In this document: positions 35,913 through 45,990 of the stretch, piece by piece
Layout: each line of letters begins with the position of its first letter
How positions within the stretch are numbered: position 1 is the stretch's first letter
Assembly (NCBI GenBank): GCA_013399895.1
Contig: VXBA01002661.1
Location: 293,773-357,772, forward strand
DNA: 64,000 nt
DNA from: Serilophus lunatus
Lineage: Eukaryota > Chordata > Aves > Passeriformes > Eurylaimidae
Reading direction: 5' to 3'
Notes under the pieces: model-generated
Databases searched by the model: none
What the model was told of the DNA's origin: nothing
The model's input: only the letters and a program-made list of their open reading frames with translations
Program-made: the position numbers and the translations under genes

Positions 35913-38782
35913 CTAGAAACCACCTCCCAAAGCTAACAGCTCTCTCTCAGAATGTTGTTTGAACAACTTCGTATGTCATAAGGAACCAGCATTCAACAAT
36001 ACTTTGATAACTGCCCTCCATCTGGAAATGAAGATCAGCTCCAGAATGTGGTCTTTCATTGCTACAAAAACAGAGCTGCTGAAAAAGTCAAATTTAAACA
36101 GTAATGCAAATAGAATTTACAGTGGAAAACAAAACAAAAAAAACAGTCATCTTCTGATAATCATTAGAGAGGATACAAAACACTCCACACTTAACAGAAA
36201 ATAGATTGCTTCAGGCACTAAAATTTCTTAGTTCAATTTCCAGCTTTGTCATGGACTTCTTCTTTGACCTTTCTCATATTTCAGTGTGCTCCATTTCTCC
36301 TTTCATAATGCAGATCTGAAAGACTCCTTTTCCCTTTCTTCTATCCCTCTGTGCATTAATCATTTAGACTATATCTAAGCTATACATTTACACCTATATA
36401 TACACTAATCCCTTGGTGTAGCTGCATGAGGTGAGTACCATGATGTGCTTTTTAGTGGCGCCAGTTCTGTCAGCACCAGTTAGCTGTTCTCTTAGGGCTT
36501 AAGTAAGCAGACATAAACTTTAGACTGTGTAGGGTTTAGGCAAAAGACAAGGATTTTTTTTATGCTTAGTTAGGTTTTATCCAGACCCTAATTTATGTAT
36601 TCAAGAAATTCTGTGGACAATCAGAGTAGTAGTCTCTGAAGAGCCACTCCAGCTTGGACTTAAGTGAAACTTCGATACTAAGGATCAAGACAAGGCAGAA
36701 CCTAGGTGATATATATCTCATTTCTACTATTATGTGTATGCACAATGTCCAAAACATTGTGGGGTTCAGACTTCGGTGGAGAATTTTATTGCACATTGGA
36801 GAATGAAATTAATAGCTTTGTTTCTATAGTCACATTGCCTACTCAGAATTTTAGGCAGTGTATCTCAAAGTCTGCCCAGCAGAATTTTTCTCAACAAATA
36901 TTGCAGCAATAATGACAAATCCATCAAAAGACAAATCTATTAACTTTGTCTCTTTTAAGATAAAAACTACAGTTAATCATCTAGCTTAATGAAGATCCTT
37001 GTAGCTGCAATATTAACAAAAGGACACTACCTGTGCAAAACATTCACAGATAACCAGCATCAAACACTTAAAGGCACAAAAATGTTACTGTTTGTAAAAG
37101 GATTTTCTTTAATGTCTCATTGCCTGATAGTTCTCTTTGACATTGCATACATTGAGTATCACAAAGCCCATACTACGAAGTTCCATTTTGGATGTAATTT
37201 TCATTTAGAAAATGTTTTCTCCAATAATTAAATGTAAAACCATAATCCAAAGTCTCTTAGAGACATTTGAAATACTGTAAAAATTGAATTTATTCCCCCA
37301 TCTAAGGACAACTTTGAGCTGAAAAGCTCTAAAATATGGAGCAATATATCTGAAAACACAGATTCTAAAGCAAAGTAAAAAGTAGAGTAAACTAAAAAAT
37401 TAATGGTATTATTCATTTATCCAGTAACTGTCTTAAGAAAACAAAGGAAGAGAATTTTTTTTTTGTTGGGGCGAAGCAAAAAAAAAAACAAGCCTCTTCT
37501 CTGTCCTCCCACCACTCCACCAAAATCTCAGAATTAGGAGTACTTCCTACTTCTCACTGATTTTTAGTCTACTGACTGTGCAATCTTGTCTTTTCTTCAT
37601 TTGTGTGAAACAACGTTCTTCGTCTCTTCACAGTTCTTTTAGGATGGCCTTTAGAGTAGCTTTCTCAGCTTCTATCTTTGCCTTCTTGGAGTTCTGTCCT
37701 TACTCTCCTTGTGTTGTTTTTCTAGATTTTATTTCAGCCATGGTCTCTCTTAAAAAAAAATCTAAAATAAGTTTGGGATTTCTTTTTCATATTTAGTTAT
37801 GAAATAAAAAATCTCATGTATGCTTTTATGAATTACCACAATATTCTTTTTTTGGCTTTGCAATGTGCCCTGCTTGTATGAAGTTGGAGCATTGTTACAA
37901 TAATGAACTTTCTATTCCATTACTTTGATTGCAGTATTCATTTCTGTGCATTCCTGTATTTATGTTGTGCATGCAAGGATTTTATACCTGAGATGGGAAA
38001 TCTTCATAGGTCATCTCACTGCTATCCTTATTCCTTTTCTTTTTATAGTGTATCTAAATATGAGTACTTTGGCTGTTCCTATGTTATGATACTTGCATAC
38101 TGGGGAAGACCAGGACTGAATTACCCAACTGTATCCTACTATCCAGCATCTTGATCTAGAATATAACCTACACCACAAAACATCTTTCTTTGTGGCTGGT
38201 TCTGTACTGTGCCTAGCATAATCAGATCCTGATCTAGGTCAAAGCTTTTTTTGTGCCATGGTAATTCAAACCACAATTTTCATTGACATTTCTACCAAAA
38301 TTCCAATTTCAAAAAGGAGGTGGTTTGGATTATGTGTAGGGACTATATTCTGTTCAAAGGATGATGAAAACTGTAGAAAATTAAGTGAATAACACTGGCT
38401 ATCAGTGGCAGAGGTCTCATTTAACAAAACTAGAAGATACATTTGGCCTGCAAGTTGGAAGCCTACTATTCAGCTACTTATCCTCTTAATTAATCTTTTA
38501 TTGCCTTGAGATGGCTAGCATACACTGTCCAACAACACTTCTCAGATGGAGCATGCTCTGCTGCTCCACTGTCATGCAATTTGATATTACCTCTAGAAGA
38601 TACTGTCTGTGTTGATATCCAAGTCTCATTTTAAATAATTTAATCTATCTGGCTGTTCATACCACTACAAGTACAATGAAATTCCACGCATTATAAAACG
38701 TAAATGTTCCACCAACTGTACAATTTTATTCTCCTGTTTACCACAATAACATCCTAGCTCATTAAAACACTAAAACTCTTAC
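35913..38782. other. Presumed intronic stretch of the minus-strand gene
   Basis: No repeats recognised. Two minus-strand segments are open behind acceptor-like sequences: 35947-36078 (44 codons including a stop, after GACTTTTTCAG) and around 37.64-37.74 kb (frame rich in K, E and A, with one in-frame TAA). Neither is strong enough to call as an exon; both are treated as findings. Confidence 0.4.
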
Positions 38783-38990
38783 CAGTTCTTCCTTGGTAAC
38801 CTTTTCTTTTTTGACTGGCGAAAAAGTCTTTGCAGAAGGATTTTGTGACAGTTGTACCTTCCATTCAGCTCTTGCTGAAACTGGTACTATTTTTCCAGTA
38901 TCCTTTTTTCCCTTCTGTTGCTGGTGGAATTGCACAGCAAGCACATAACTGTCCAAGACTTGAAAGAGATTCTGCGACTGGATTAGAACA
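38783..38990 (-). CDS. Coding exon, 208 nt, of an unrecognised minus-strand gene
   Basis: On the minus strand the acceptor TGTCTTCATTTCAG directly precedes the exon and the donor CTG/GTAAGAG follows it; both fit vertebrate consensus. One frame is open across all 208 bases (one base completing a codon, then 69 codons), starting VLIQSQNLFQVLDSY and ending KKEKVTKEEL. The first half is mixed hydrophobic/polar and could be helical. The second half is strongly basic. The exon enters in phase 2 and leaves in phase 0. The preceding exon at 41779-41850 leaves in phase 2, so joining them makes a serine codon (AG+T). I do not recognise the protein. Lineage-specific decay is possible, but no stop or frameshift is visible. 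Confidence 0.68.
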
Positions 38991-39591
38991 CTGAAATGAA
39001 GACACATCACACAACAAGGGGTCTACAGAGAAAGAAAGTTTTCCCTTCACCACCTTTTTCTCTCTCCTCCCTTCCCCTCCTCATGCAAGTTCAGTGTCAT
39101 GGGGCAGGGAAGATGCGCAACCCAGCACTTGTTTGCCATGGAGGGAAGTGCTGAGGAGGATGCCACCCACCTGGGATACTGCCCATGCCATGACCCTGGC
39201 CCTGCTGTCGGTCTGGAAACCTGCATGGCCGGGCATGGGGAGAGCTGCCTCTCCCACCCTGCTAATTCCAGTCCCCTGGGTGGCAGTGGGACAGGCAGTG
39301 AGTGGCACAGCTCGGCAGCGGGGCTGCCATGATGACAGTGAGGCTGTGCGGCACTCTCAATGAGGGCAAGGCAGCGGCGAATGGTCAGCCTGGACTGGCA
39401 GCACAGGGGGTGACGTGTGTGGGGCCTGGTGTGTGCGGGAACGTTTCTGCTTGACTTCAGACAGGGAAGACAGTGTGGGGTCCCACTTGCTCTCTGAGTG
39501 ACTACAGCGACTCTGGCATTGTTTGTTTGGATTCAGCCCAACCCCAGTAGAGGGTGATTTCATATATAGAGTTTTTTTCCTCTCTACTACT
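38991..39591. other. GC-rich patch between an exon and an LTR
   Basis: About 39085-39480 is clearly GC-richer than its surroundings. It holds overlapping short ORFs on both strands (77-130 codons), some extending into the LTR. It is not the recognised LTR, CR1 or a classical CpG island (CpG is sparse). Origin unknown; see findings. Confidence 0.4.
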
Positions 39592-40678
39592 TGTAGTGGT
39601 TTAACCCGGGCTGAGTGCCAGGGGCCCACTACAGCCACCTTCTCACTCCCCCTTGCCCAGCTACAGAGGAGAGAGAGAATATAACGAGAGGTTTCGCTAT
39701 TTATGATAACAACTACAGCAGATTCTTTCTTAATCACCGTCACAGGCAAAACAAGACTCTATGTGGGAATAATAATCAAATTTATTACTAACAAGATCAG
39801 AGCTAAGAGTGAGACACTAAAAGACACCTTTTACCTCCCAGTCCCCCTCCTTCTTACATCCAACCTATTCTCCCGCAGCGGTCAAGGGAAAAAGGCGAGG
39901 TGGGGAGGGAGGTGTTGCTGTGGTCAGCTGCTTTTCTCAGCCGCTGCTTCGGAAGAGGAGTCCTTCCAGCCACATTCCATGGGGTCCATCCCTCACAGGA
40001 CACAGTTCCTCTCACAAACTGTTCCGGCGAGAGTCCATCCCATGGGCAGCAGCCTTTCACAGACTGCTGCCGCATGGTTGAAAATTCCACAGGGTGTAGT
40101 CTCTTAAGCACAGGCTGCTCCAGCGTGGGCCCCACGAGCCACGCATCCTAACAGGAGAATCTTACTCTAAGTGGGCTCCTCTCCCCACAGGCTACAGTCC
40201 CCTGCCAGCTTCACTTTGGGTCTCCCACGGGCTACAGCCTTCCCCAGCGTCCACCTGCTCCGGCGTGGCTCCTTCCCGGGCTACAGGTGGATCTCTGCAC
40301 TCCTGTGGTCCTCCATGGGCTGCAGGGGGTCACTGCTTCACCATGGTCTTCCCCATGGGCTGCAGCTGGATCTCAGCTCCGGCGCCAGGAGCATCTCCTC
40401 CCCCTCCTTCTGCACTGACCTTGGTGTCTGCGTTGTTGTTCACAAGCTCTCACCCTGCTCCTCTCCGGCAGCCATCTTCATTTCCAACTACTTTTTTTTT
40501 TTTTTCCCTTCTTAAATATGTTATCACAGAGGCGTTCTGTCAACTACTGATTGGCCCGGCCTTGGTCAGCAGCGGGCCCAGCCTGGACATGGGGGAAACT
40601 TCCAGCAGCTTCTCGAAGAAGCCTCTCCCTCAGCCCCCCCCACTGCTACCAAAACCTGGCAACAGAAAAACCAATACA
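39592..40678 (-). mobile_element. Solo LTR, ERVL-type, 1087 bp, inverted relative to the 28.9-kb copy
   Basis: Ends are TGTAGTGG and CCAATACA, with CTACT immediately outside both ends, a perfect 5-bp target duplication. The sequence matches the 28923-30006 LTR in reverse complement over its whole length, including the GGTTTAACCCGGGCTG terminus, a TTTATT (AATAAA on minus) at 39781-39786 and the GGAGCAG/CCCATGGGC repeats. Sense is therefore minus. Local differences from the other copy are several percent, and the duplications differ, so the two are separate insertions, not the ends of one provirus. Antisense open frames up to 179 codons are by-products. Confidence 0.95.
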
Positions 40679-41778
40679 CTACTCCACCCAAAGAGCTCTC
40701 AGGATTGTTTTCCTCTTTTCCCCCCTTCATTGGGTCTCGAGGGAGTCCAGGACTGTCGCTGCTATTTGGTACCATTTGGGGTGGTGGCCACCATTTTCCT
40801 GTGACTACAGAGATTGGTCAGAAACTTAATAATCAATTGTGACAAGGGACAGTGTTTTATTTCTGTTCCCTACAGGCTGTTCAGTGTTTTCTTTTTGGAG
40901 ATATTGTTTTTCTGTGTGTCTCTTCTTTGGACATACATATATAGAGAGAGTAGACATTTATATACATAACTAATGAAGGAGCAAGTATTTCATTTGTTTC
41001 AGCATCTTGTGGTCCCATGTGCATAATTGTCTCTAAACTTAGACAGAACTGCAAATGCTGTGAAATCCAGGAAAACTGGATACGTTGAACTGCCACTTAC
41101 TCACCAACATTTAAAAAACTACAAGCAACCCACAAGCTTCTTTTATTTAGAAAACTAAGACTAGCCATCATCCAAAACTGATTTTTTTTTTTTTAATTCT
41201 GAACTGAAAAATTTTGCCCAATACTCAACAGAGAGGGATACAGAAAGGGAAATGGCAAACAAAGCTAATAGATAGAATCCAGACAGGCATTCCTCAGTTT
41301 TAGAAGTTGCATTAGACCAAGTTTTAAGAGTGCTGGCAAGTTACTGAGAAATCTGCCTAACACCAAATTTATGGGTTGTGCTAGATTTGGGATTAGGTAA
41401 AAAAGTATTTTCTCTAGTCAGACAGACAGGAATGTCAAGTGTCTTGTCTAGTTTTAATTGTTTGGGCAGTGAATAATAACTCAAAATGTACAGAAACATG
41501 CTGGCACACTTTTGCTGTCAAATTTTCTGCATCCACAAAGGCACCAGGTTTTGTCAACTCTCTGACTAGTATAAAAATAAATCTGATACGCTCTCTTTGG
41601 TCCATATGAGGAACTGAAGTAATCACTAAGATTCAAATATATTGAAATCCTTGAAAGTCTGTAAACTACATATGCTCAGAGACAACTGGGGAGTTTTAAC
41701 AACAACCATGTCTAAGATCCTACTCTCACAAAGCACACTTCAGAGAAAAATTGGTAGGGCATTTTATTAACCACTTAC
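40679..41778. other. Presumed intron, no recognised features
   Basis: Lies between two coding exons of the minus-strand gene; AT-rich with a T-run near 41180. No repeats recognised outside the adjacent LTR. Confidence 0.5.
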
Positions 41779-41850
41779 CTGATACCACTTCCAGAAATCT
41801 GACACTTTCTTTTGTTCTCTGACAGCCAAATCCATCTATCCAGCACCAGA
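41779..41850 (-). CDS. Coding exon, 72 nt, of the unrecognised minus-strand gene
   Basis: The donor is a perfect consensus (ATCAG/GTAAGT). The chosen acceptor is the AG at 41851-41852, behind a long pyrimidine-rich tract (CATCTTTGTTTTCCATGGAG). The 72 bases form one base, 23 codons and two bases; the codons begin LVLDRWIWLSENK and end SGSGI. It enters and leaves in phase 2, matching both neighbours. The frame that fits these phases is one of two unbroken frames here; the third contains a TAG. A 40-nt alternative starting at 41818 (acceptor GGCTGTCAG) would keep the last codons but break the phase match with the upstream exon. Tryptophan-rich; no family recognised. Confidence 0.6.
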
Positions 41851-42771
41851 CTCCATGGAAAACAAAGATGCAAAGCAGACATGAGCAAAGAAAGGGTTCA
41901 GATTAGAAAACTACATCAGCTCAGGCTTTTCAGGATACGGTGGCAAGCCAAAACGCCGCCTGGCAGTTGTGAAGAGATGAAGTGAGATTGAACTACAGAT
42001 CCTCTAATTTATTTTTTTCTCACCATATATTATTAGGAAGTGGGAAATCCCACAGCCTGGAGAGGAGCTATGTTGAATACTAGCAGAAAGAATGGAGAAC
42101 AACTAATATCTGTGTTGGCTGATGATGAGAAATCATATGAAGATCCAGTTGGTAGTAAAGATGAATTTTGAATTTGAATTGTCACAACATCATTTTTTTT
42201 CTTCAAAAATAACAGATTCCACATACTATATCTAAAAACATGAAAAAAACAAAGGTTGTCAAGTCAAGAATTTAGAAAACATTATGGCTAATGTCAGAAT
42301 TGACATTGCTTAATGTCTTAATTTCTCCCCTTATAGCATACGCATTATAACAGCATTATATTATTATAAGTTATTTTTCCCATTTGGAAGGATGTTTTAT
42401 ATCACAATTCTAGTAATGTATTTTTAAGCATAGAAAATTTACAATGGGACTATTATTCCTACAAAGTTTAGAAAATGTAGAAGCAAGCAATGAAGCTGAC
42501 AGTGGAAAATAAGAAAACCCAAGCAGGTTGCAATTTAAATCGTTAAGAAATGAGACTCCTTTGTAGTAAGACAATGCTGGAAGCCACAAGGGAAAAAAAG
42601 AGAACACATCTGTTCCTACTGACGTCAAGGAGGCTAAGGGCCAGACTATCTCCCTGCACACACAAAACTACCATTACTTTCAGCTGAAACAAATTGTAAG
42701 TTAGGGTTGAACTGGGTCTTGTGCATAAAAGTCAAAACATCATAGTGTTATTAAGTGTAGTAAATTATTAC
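41851..42771. other. Presumed intron of the minus-strand gene
   Basis: AT-rich, no repeats recognised. The 83-codon minus ORF at 42410-42661 lacks convincing splice borders and is not called. Confidence 0.45.
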
Positions 42772-42854
42772 CATTGTATTTTGCTAGTGCCTAATAATGC
42801 TGTACAAACTGAATCTTTGACCAGACCCTGCCTTGAAAACCTGAGTTTCTCAGC
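42772..42854 (-). CDS. Coding exon, 83 nt, of the unrecognised minus-strand gene
   Basis: On the minus strand the acceptor TTCCATATTTTCTTAG is strong and the donor ACAATG/GTAATA is acceptable. In phase 0 the segment is open for 27 codons (start AEKLRFSRQGLVKDS, end GTSKIQ) and leaves two bases, TG. These join the first base T of the 41779-41850 exon to make a cysteine codon. It is the most upstream exon I can place. An upstream coding exon ending in phase 0, or the start codon, should lie further right but was not found before the CpG island. Supported by phase agreement more than by length. Confidence 0.5.
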
Positions 42855-43667
42855 CTAAGAAAATATGGAACTAGCATGAAGAGGAGGATACTGAGAAACA
42901 CTAGCAAAGGCTTTCTGCATGAAGAGTTGAGTTTTTCTAAACTATTTACAATCAGACCACATTACTTGAAAATTCCTGTTGCTGAAGATTTAAAAAGCAT
43001 TCAGTATATTATTTTATATTCATATTCTTTTGATAGTAATCGACTGATCAATCAGAATTTACTTAAATAACTCTTCCTTCCCAAATGGTTTGAAAATGAT
43101 TGAAGAAATATATCACTACTATGTTTTCTTGACGATGGTTTTAATTATAAGACTATTTGGGTATTGTTGCAGTTCGTCTTGCAATGTTCATAGTACTTTT
43201 GAGTCACTGTTTCTGCCCTACACATTAGACTTCAACCAGGTGAACAAAATGGGGCGGGCGGGCCGGCGGGCAGGCAGGCAGGCTTAAAAAATATCAGCAG
43301 AAACAATACTTCCAATATAAATACTTATAAATATTTTCTCAGTAGATAGCCTGTAACAATTTTTATTTTAAACAAATTTTATTTGTGGGACTTGAAATTA
43401 TTTCATCTAAACAGTGTCAGAGGGATCGGCTGGGCAATAACTTATTAAGGAATGTAACTAAGGGTTCTTATGACGCTTTCCAACATTGTATTTCAACATC
43501 AGTCAGATTATTTTGATGTCCTGCAGGGACTGTACTCTACTATATTTTCACGGGAACTGTAAAATAATGTCCAGTATCTGAAATGGAACTGCTGGTTACA
43601 TGTGACAATTGTTTTTTTCTGTCATTTTTTGAATGCTTATATAATTTTTTTTCAAAATGTAAAATTT
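42855..43667. other. AT-rich stretch with a short GC tandem repeat
   Basis: Contains a short array of GGGC/GGCA units at 43251-43283 (GGGGCGGGCGGGCCGGCGGG then CAGGCAGGCAGG). Nothing else recognised. Confidence 0.5.
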
Positions 43668-43791
43668 CATTTCCCAGGGAGGTGATGGAGTCACCGTCCC
43701 TGGATGTGTTTAAGGATAGGTTGGATGATGAACTTAGTGACATGATTGAGATGGTCTAGATGGTTTAGATGATGGATTGGTGCTGGACAGG
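43668..43791 (+). mobile_element. CR1 3' UTR fragment, left part, split by an LTR
   Basis: GGAGGTGATGGAGTCACC and CCCTGGATGTGTTTAAGGA are avian CR1 3' UTR words (consensus GGAGTCACCATCCCTGGAGGTGTTCAAG). The element is interrupted at 43791 by a solo LTR and resumes at 44131. Confidence 0.88.
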
Positions 43792-44130
43792 TGTTGGGTC
43801 CCGCTCCCAGCACAGTGATTCGAGTTCCTGGTGTGAAAGGATTTGAGGGACACGATCCTGTGGTTGCGACCAGGTTCAAGGCTTAGTTCTCTGGCCTGTG
43901 TTTATTCAGAGCTGTCTTATATAGACAATTTGGACCTCACGCACAATCTCATCATTGGGTGGTTTAAACAAAGCTTACACACTCATTGGCTCTGACCATA
44001 CATGGGCTCAGATGGCTGGTTGGTTGCTGTAGTTGTCAATTATCCTTTTGTTCTCTGCTGGGGAGGGGGCTTGTATTTTTCCACTCCTGGAAACTTCAAG
44101 CAGCTTCCAGAGTGTTCCTGGCCCCCCACA
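43792..44130 (-). mobile_element. Solo LTR, 339 bp, ERVK-like, nested in a CR1
   Basis: Starts TGTTGGG and ends CCCCCCACA. The flanks GACAGG (left) and GATAGG (right) form a 6-bp duplication with one transition, as expected for ERVK/betaretrovirus-like integration. On the minus strand a CCCAAT box (near 43955) precedes TATATAAG (43916-43923) and then AATAAA (43901-43906), the compact promoter/poly-A spacing of a short LTR. Sense is minus. Removing it rejoins the two CR1 halves (43668-43791 and 44131-44212), which shows it inserted after the CR1. Confidence 0.92.
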
Positions 44131-44212
44131 GATAGGTTGTTAAGTTAGGTAAAAGGATGGACTTGATGATCTCTATGGTCTTTACCAACCTTGTTAATTC
44201 TGTCTGTAATAC
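44131..44212 (+). mobile_element. CR1 3' end, right part
   Basis: Continues the CR1 interrupted at 43791. It contains GGACTTGATGATCTCTATGG, TCTTTACCAACCTTG and a degenerate terminal ATTCTGTCTGT repeat, the normal CR1 3' terminus. Confidence 0.9.
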
Positions 44213-44332
44213 TCAGTACAACCAATTTTCCTAATTTCAGGAATATACACATGTTCTTCTCACTTATTAGAGACACTTTGAGGCTCTAGCCACAGTCAGA
44301 TGTCCAACAGATTTCACTATTTCCTTATATTT

Positions 44333-44860
44333 TCACAGAATCATAGAATTAGCTAGTTAGAAAAGACCTCTGAGATGATCAATACCAGCCTATTACCTAA
44401 CACCACTTCATCAACTAAACCACGGCACTAAGTGCCACATCTAGTCTGTTTTTAAACACTTTCAGGGACAATGATTCCACCATCCCCATAGGCAGCCCAT
44501 TCCAACAGCCAATCAGTCTTTCTGTGAAGATTTTTCCTAACATCCCGCTAAACTTCCCCTAGTGCAGCTTCAGACTGTGTCCTCTTGTTCTGTCACTGGG
44601 AGCCTGAGAGAAGAAACCAACCTCCACCTGGCTCCAATCTCCTTTCAGGCAGTTGTAGAGTTTCATAAGGTCTCCCCTGAGCCTCCTCTTCTCCAGGCTA
44701 AACAACTCCAGCTCCCTCAGCTGCTCTTCATAGGGCTTGTGTTCCAGACCCCTCACCAGCTTTGTTGCCCTTCTCTGGATGCATTCAAGCATCTCAACAT
44801 CTTTCGTAAATTGAGGAGCCCAGAACTGTACACGGTTTTCCCTACAGCATACCTTTTTAA
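44333..44860 (-). mobile_element. CR1 LINE 3' fragment, antisense
   Basis: Begins with the 3' terminus CACAGAATCATAGAATTAGC and continues through AAGACCTCTGAGATGATC, CAGGGACAATGATTCCACC, GGCAGCCCATTCCAACAGCC, GTCTCCCCTGAGCCTCC, CTTCTCCAGGCTAAACAACT and CTTCTCTGGATGCATTC. It is the same subfamily as the 59.0-kb fragment: both share ACCTAACA..CACTTCATCAA-type and AAGTGCCA words. It lies tail-to-tail with the CR1 ending at 44212, about 120 bp away. The 119- and 130-codon ORFs here are CR1-derived. Confidence 0.96.
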
Positions 44861-45231
44861 AGCTGAAATACTTAGATTTCAACCAATTTATACTGGCATT
44901 CATTTTAAACATATTCAATCCATAATTATTAAATCAAAGATATTTTCTGAGTAGAGCAGGCTCATTGAATGTTGCTGAATGATGAACACCTATATGTTTT
45001 TCTATTAAAATAAAAACCTACAGGTGACATGCCCATATCTTCTTCCTTGTTTTTTGCAACTGAGTATATTGAACAGTAATAATTAAAACTCTTGGGCCAA
45101 GAATTTACTGCTACCAAAGTAATAATGATGATAACAATAATAATAATAGCAATTAATAATAATTCTTACTTTTTAACAGACCAAGGATTTTCTAGTATGC
45201 TAATCATTTATTAGATTGTGTTATGAATTGC
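44861..45231. other. AT-rich spacer with AAT repeats
   Basis: An imperfect AAT-rich run covers about 45119-45168. Nothing else recognised. Confidence 0.55.
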
Positions 45232-45990
45232 TGAAACATATAGCCCAATAGAAGAGGGGCTGCCATAGCAACATTTTCCAAGGTCTAGTCAGTGGCAAGT
45301 CTGAACACATATTCCTAATAGGCACACACACACACAAAAATATATATGCACGTGGCCAGCCACACAGATCAACATAGACAGAAAGACTCAAGCAAACACA
45401 GACGGCATGAACGGTGAAATCCTGTCCTGCTCCCTGGCATGGATCCCTGTAACCTGAGGTGTGACTCTTGCTGCTGACATTTACATCCCATACCGAGACA
45501 CACATATATAACAGGGAAACCTCTCACACAGTACAATTTAGAAATAAAAGTCTAGGAGAGACTGTGCTGATCAGGTGTAGGGCATAGCCAGACAAAGCAT
45601 ACTGACCGGCAGTTTGTTTACACAGGATTAGCCCTTTTTACCTCCTTATCCCACTATTTTCTCACACTTCCTCATTCCCATATCAATGTGATCTGCTCGT
45701 TTCTCCGCCCTTGGCTCTTGCCCTAAACATCCTATAATAAGTCTTAACAATCTCCAAATGTTCTTCCTATTATGCACCCTATGCCCTAGGCAGTTAACAA
45801 CCTCTGTCTGTGAGTTGATACCTAGAGCTTTTTGTTTGACTGCTGGATGTCCTCCACAGCTTTATAGGTCTCAGGCCTCCCTGGGAGGGGCTGTGGGGGG
45901 CGGGGCTCCCTTTCTCTGACCTGGCTCCCCGCCTGCCCAAGTGTCTCCTCTGTGCATGTGGAGATGAGCCTTTAATCACCTAACCTATCA
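45232..45990 (+). mobile_element. Probable solo LTR, ERVK-like, about 760 bp
   Basis: The segment ends with AATCACCTAACCTATCA and starts near TGAAACATATAGCCC. On the plus strand TATATAAC (45505-45512) is followed by AATAAA at 45543-45548, then GAGAGACTGTGCTGATCAGG and GCATACTGACCGGCAG, resembling R/U5 of a passerine ERVK-type LTR. The 6-bp flanks AATTGC and CACTGC match at 4 of 6 positions, so the ends are provisional. A TATAAAG also exists on the minus strand (near 45857), so the sense direction is not certain. It ends about 0.9 kb before the CpG island. Confidence 0.55.

Noticed and set aside
28923..40678. The two 1.09-kb LTRs as 5' and 3' ends of one provirus
   Set aside because: They are in opposite orientation, have different target duplications, and CR1, exons and other LTRs lie between them with no gag/pol/env signal.
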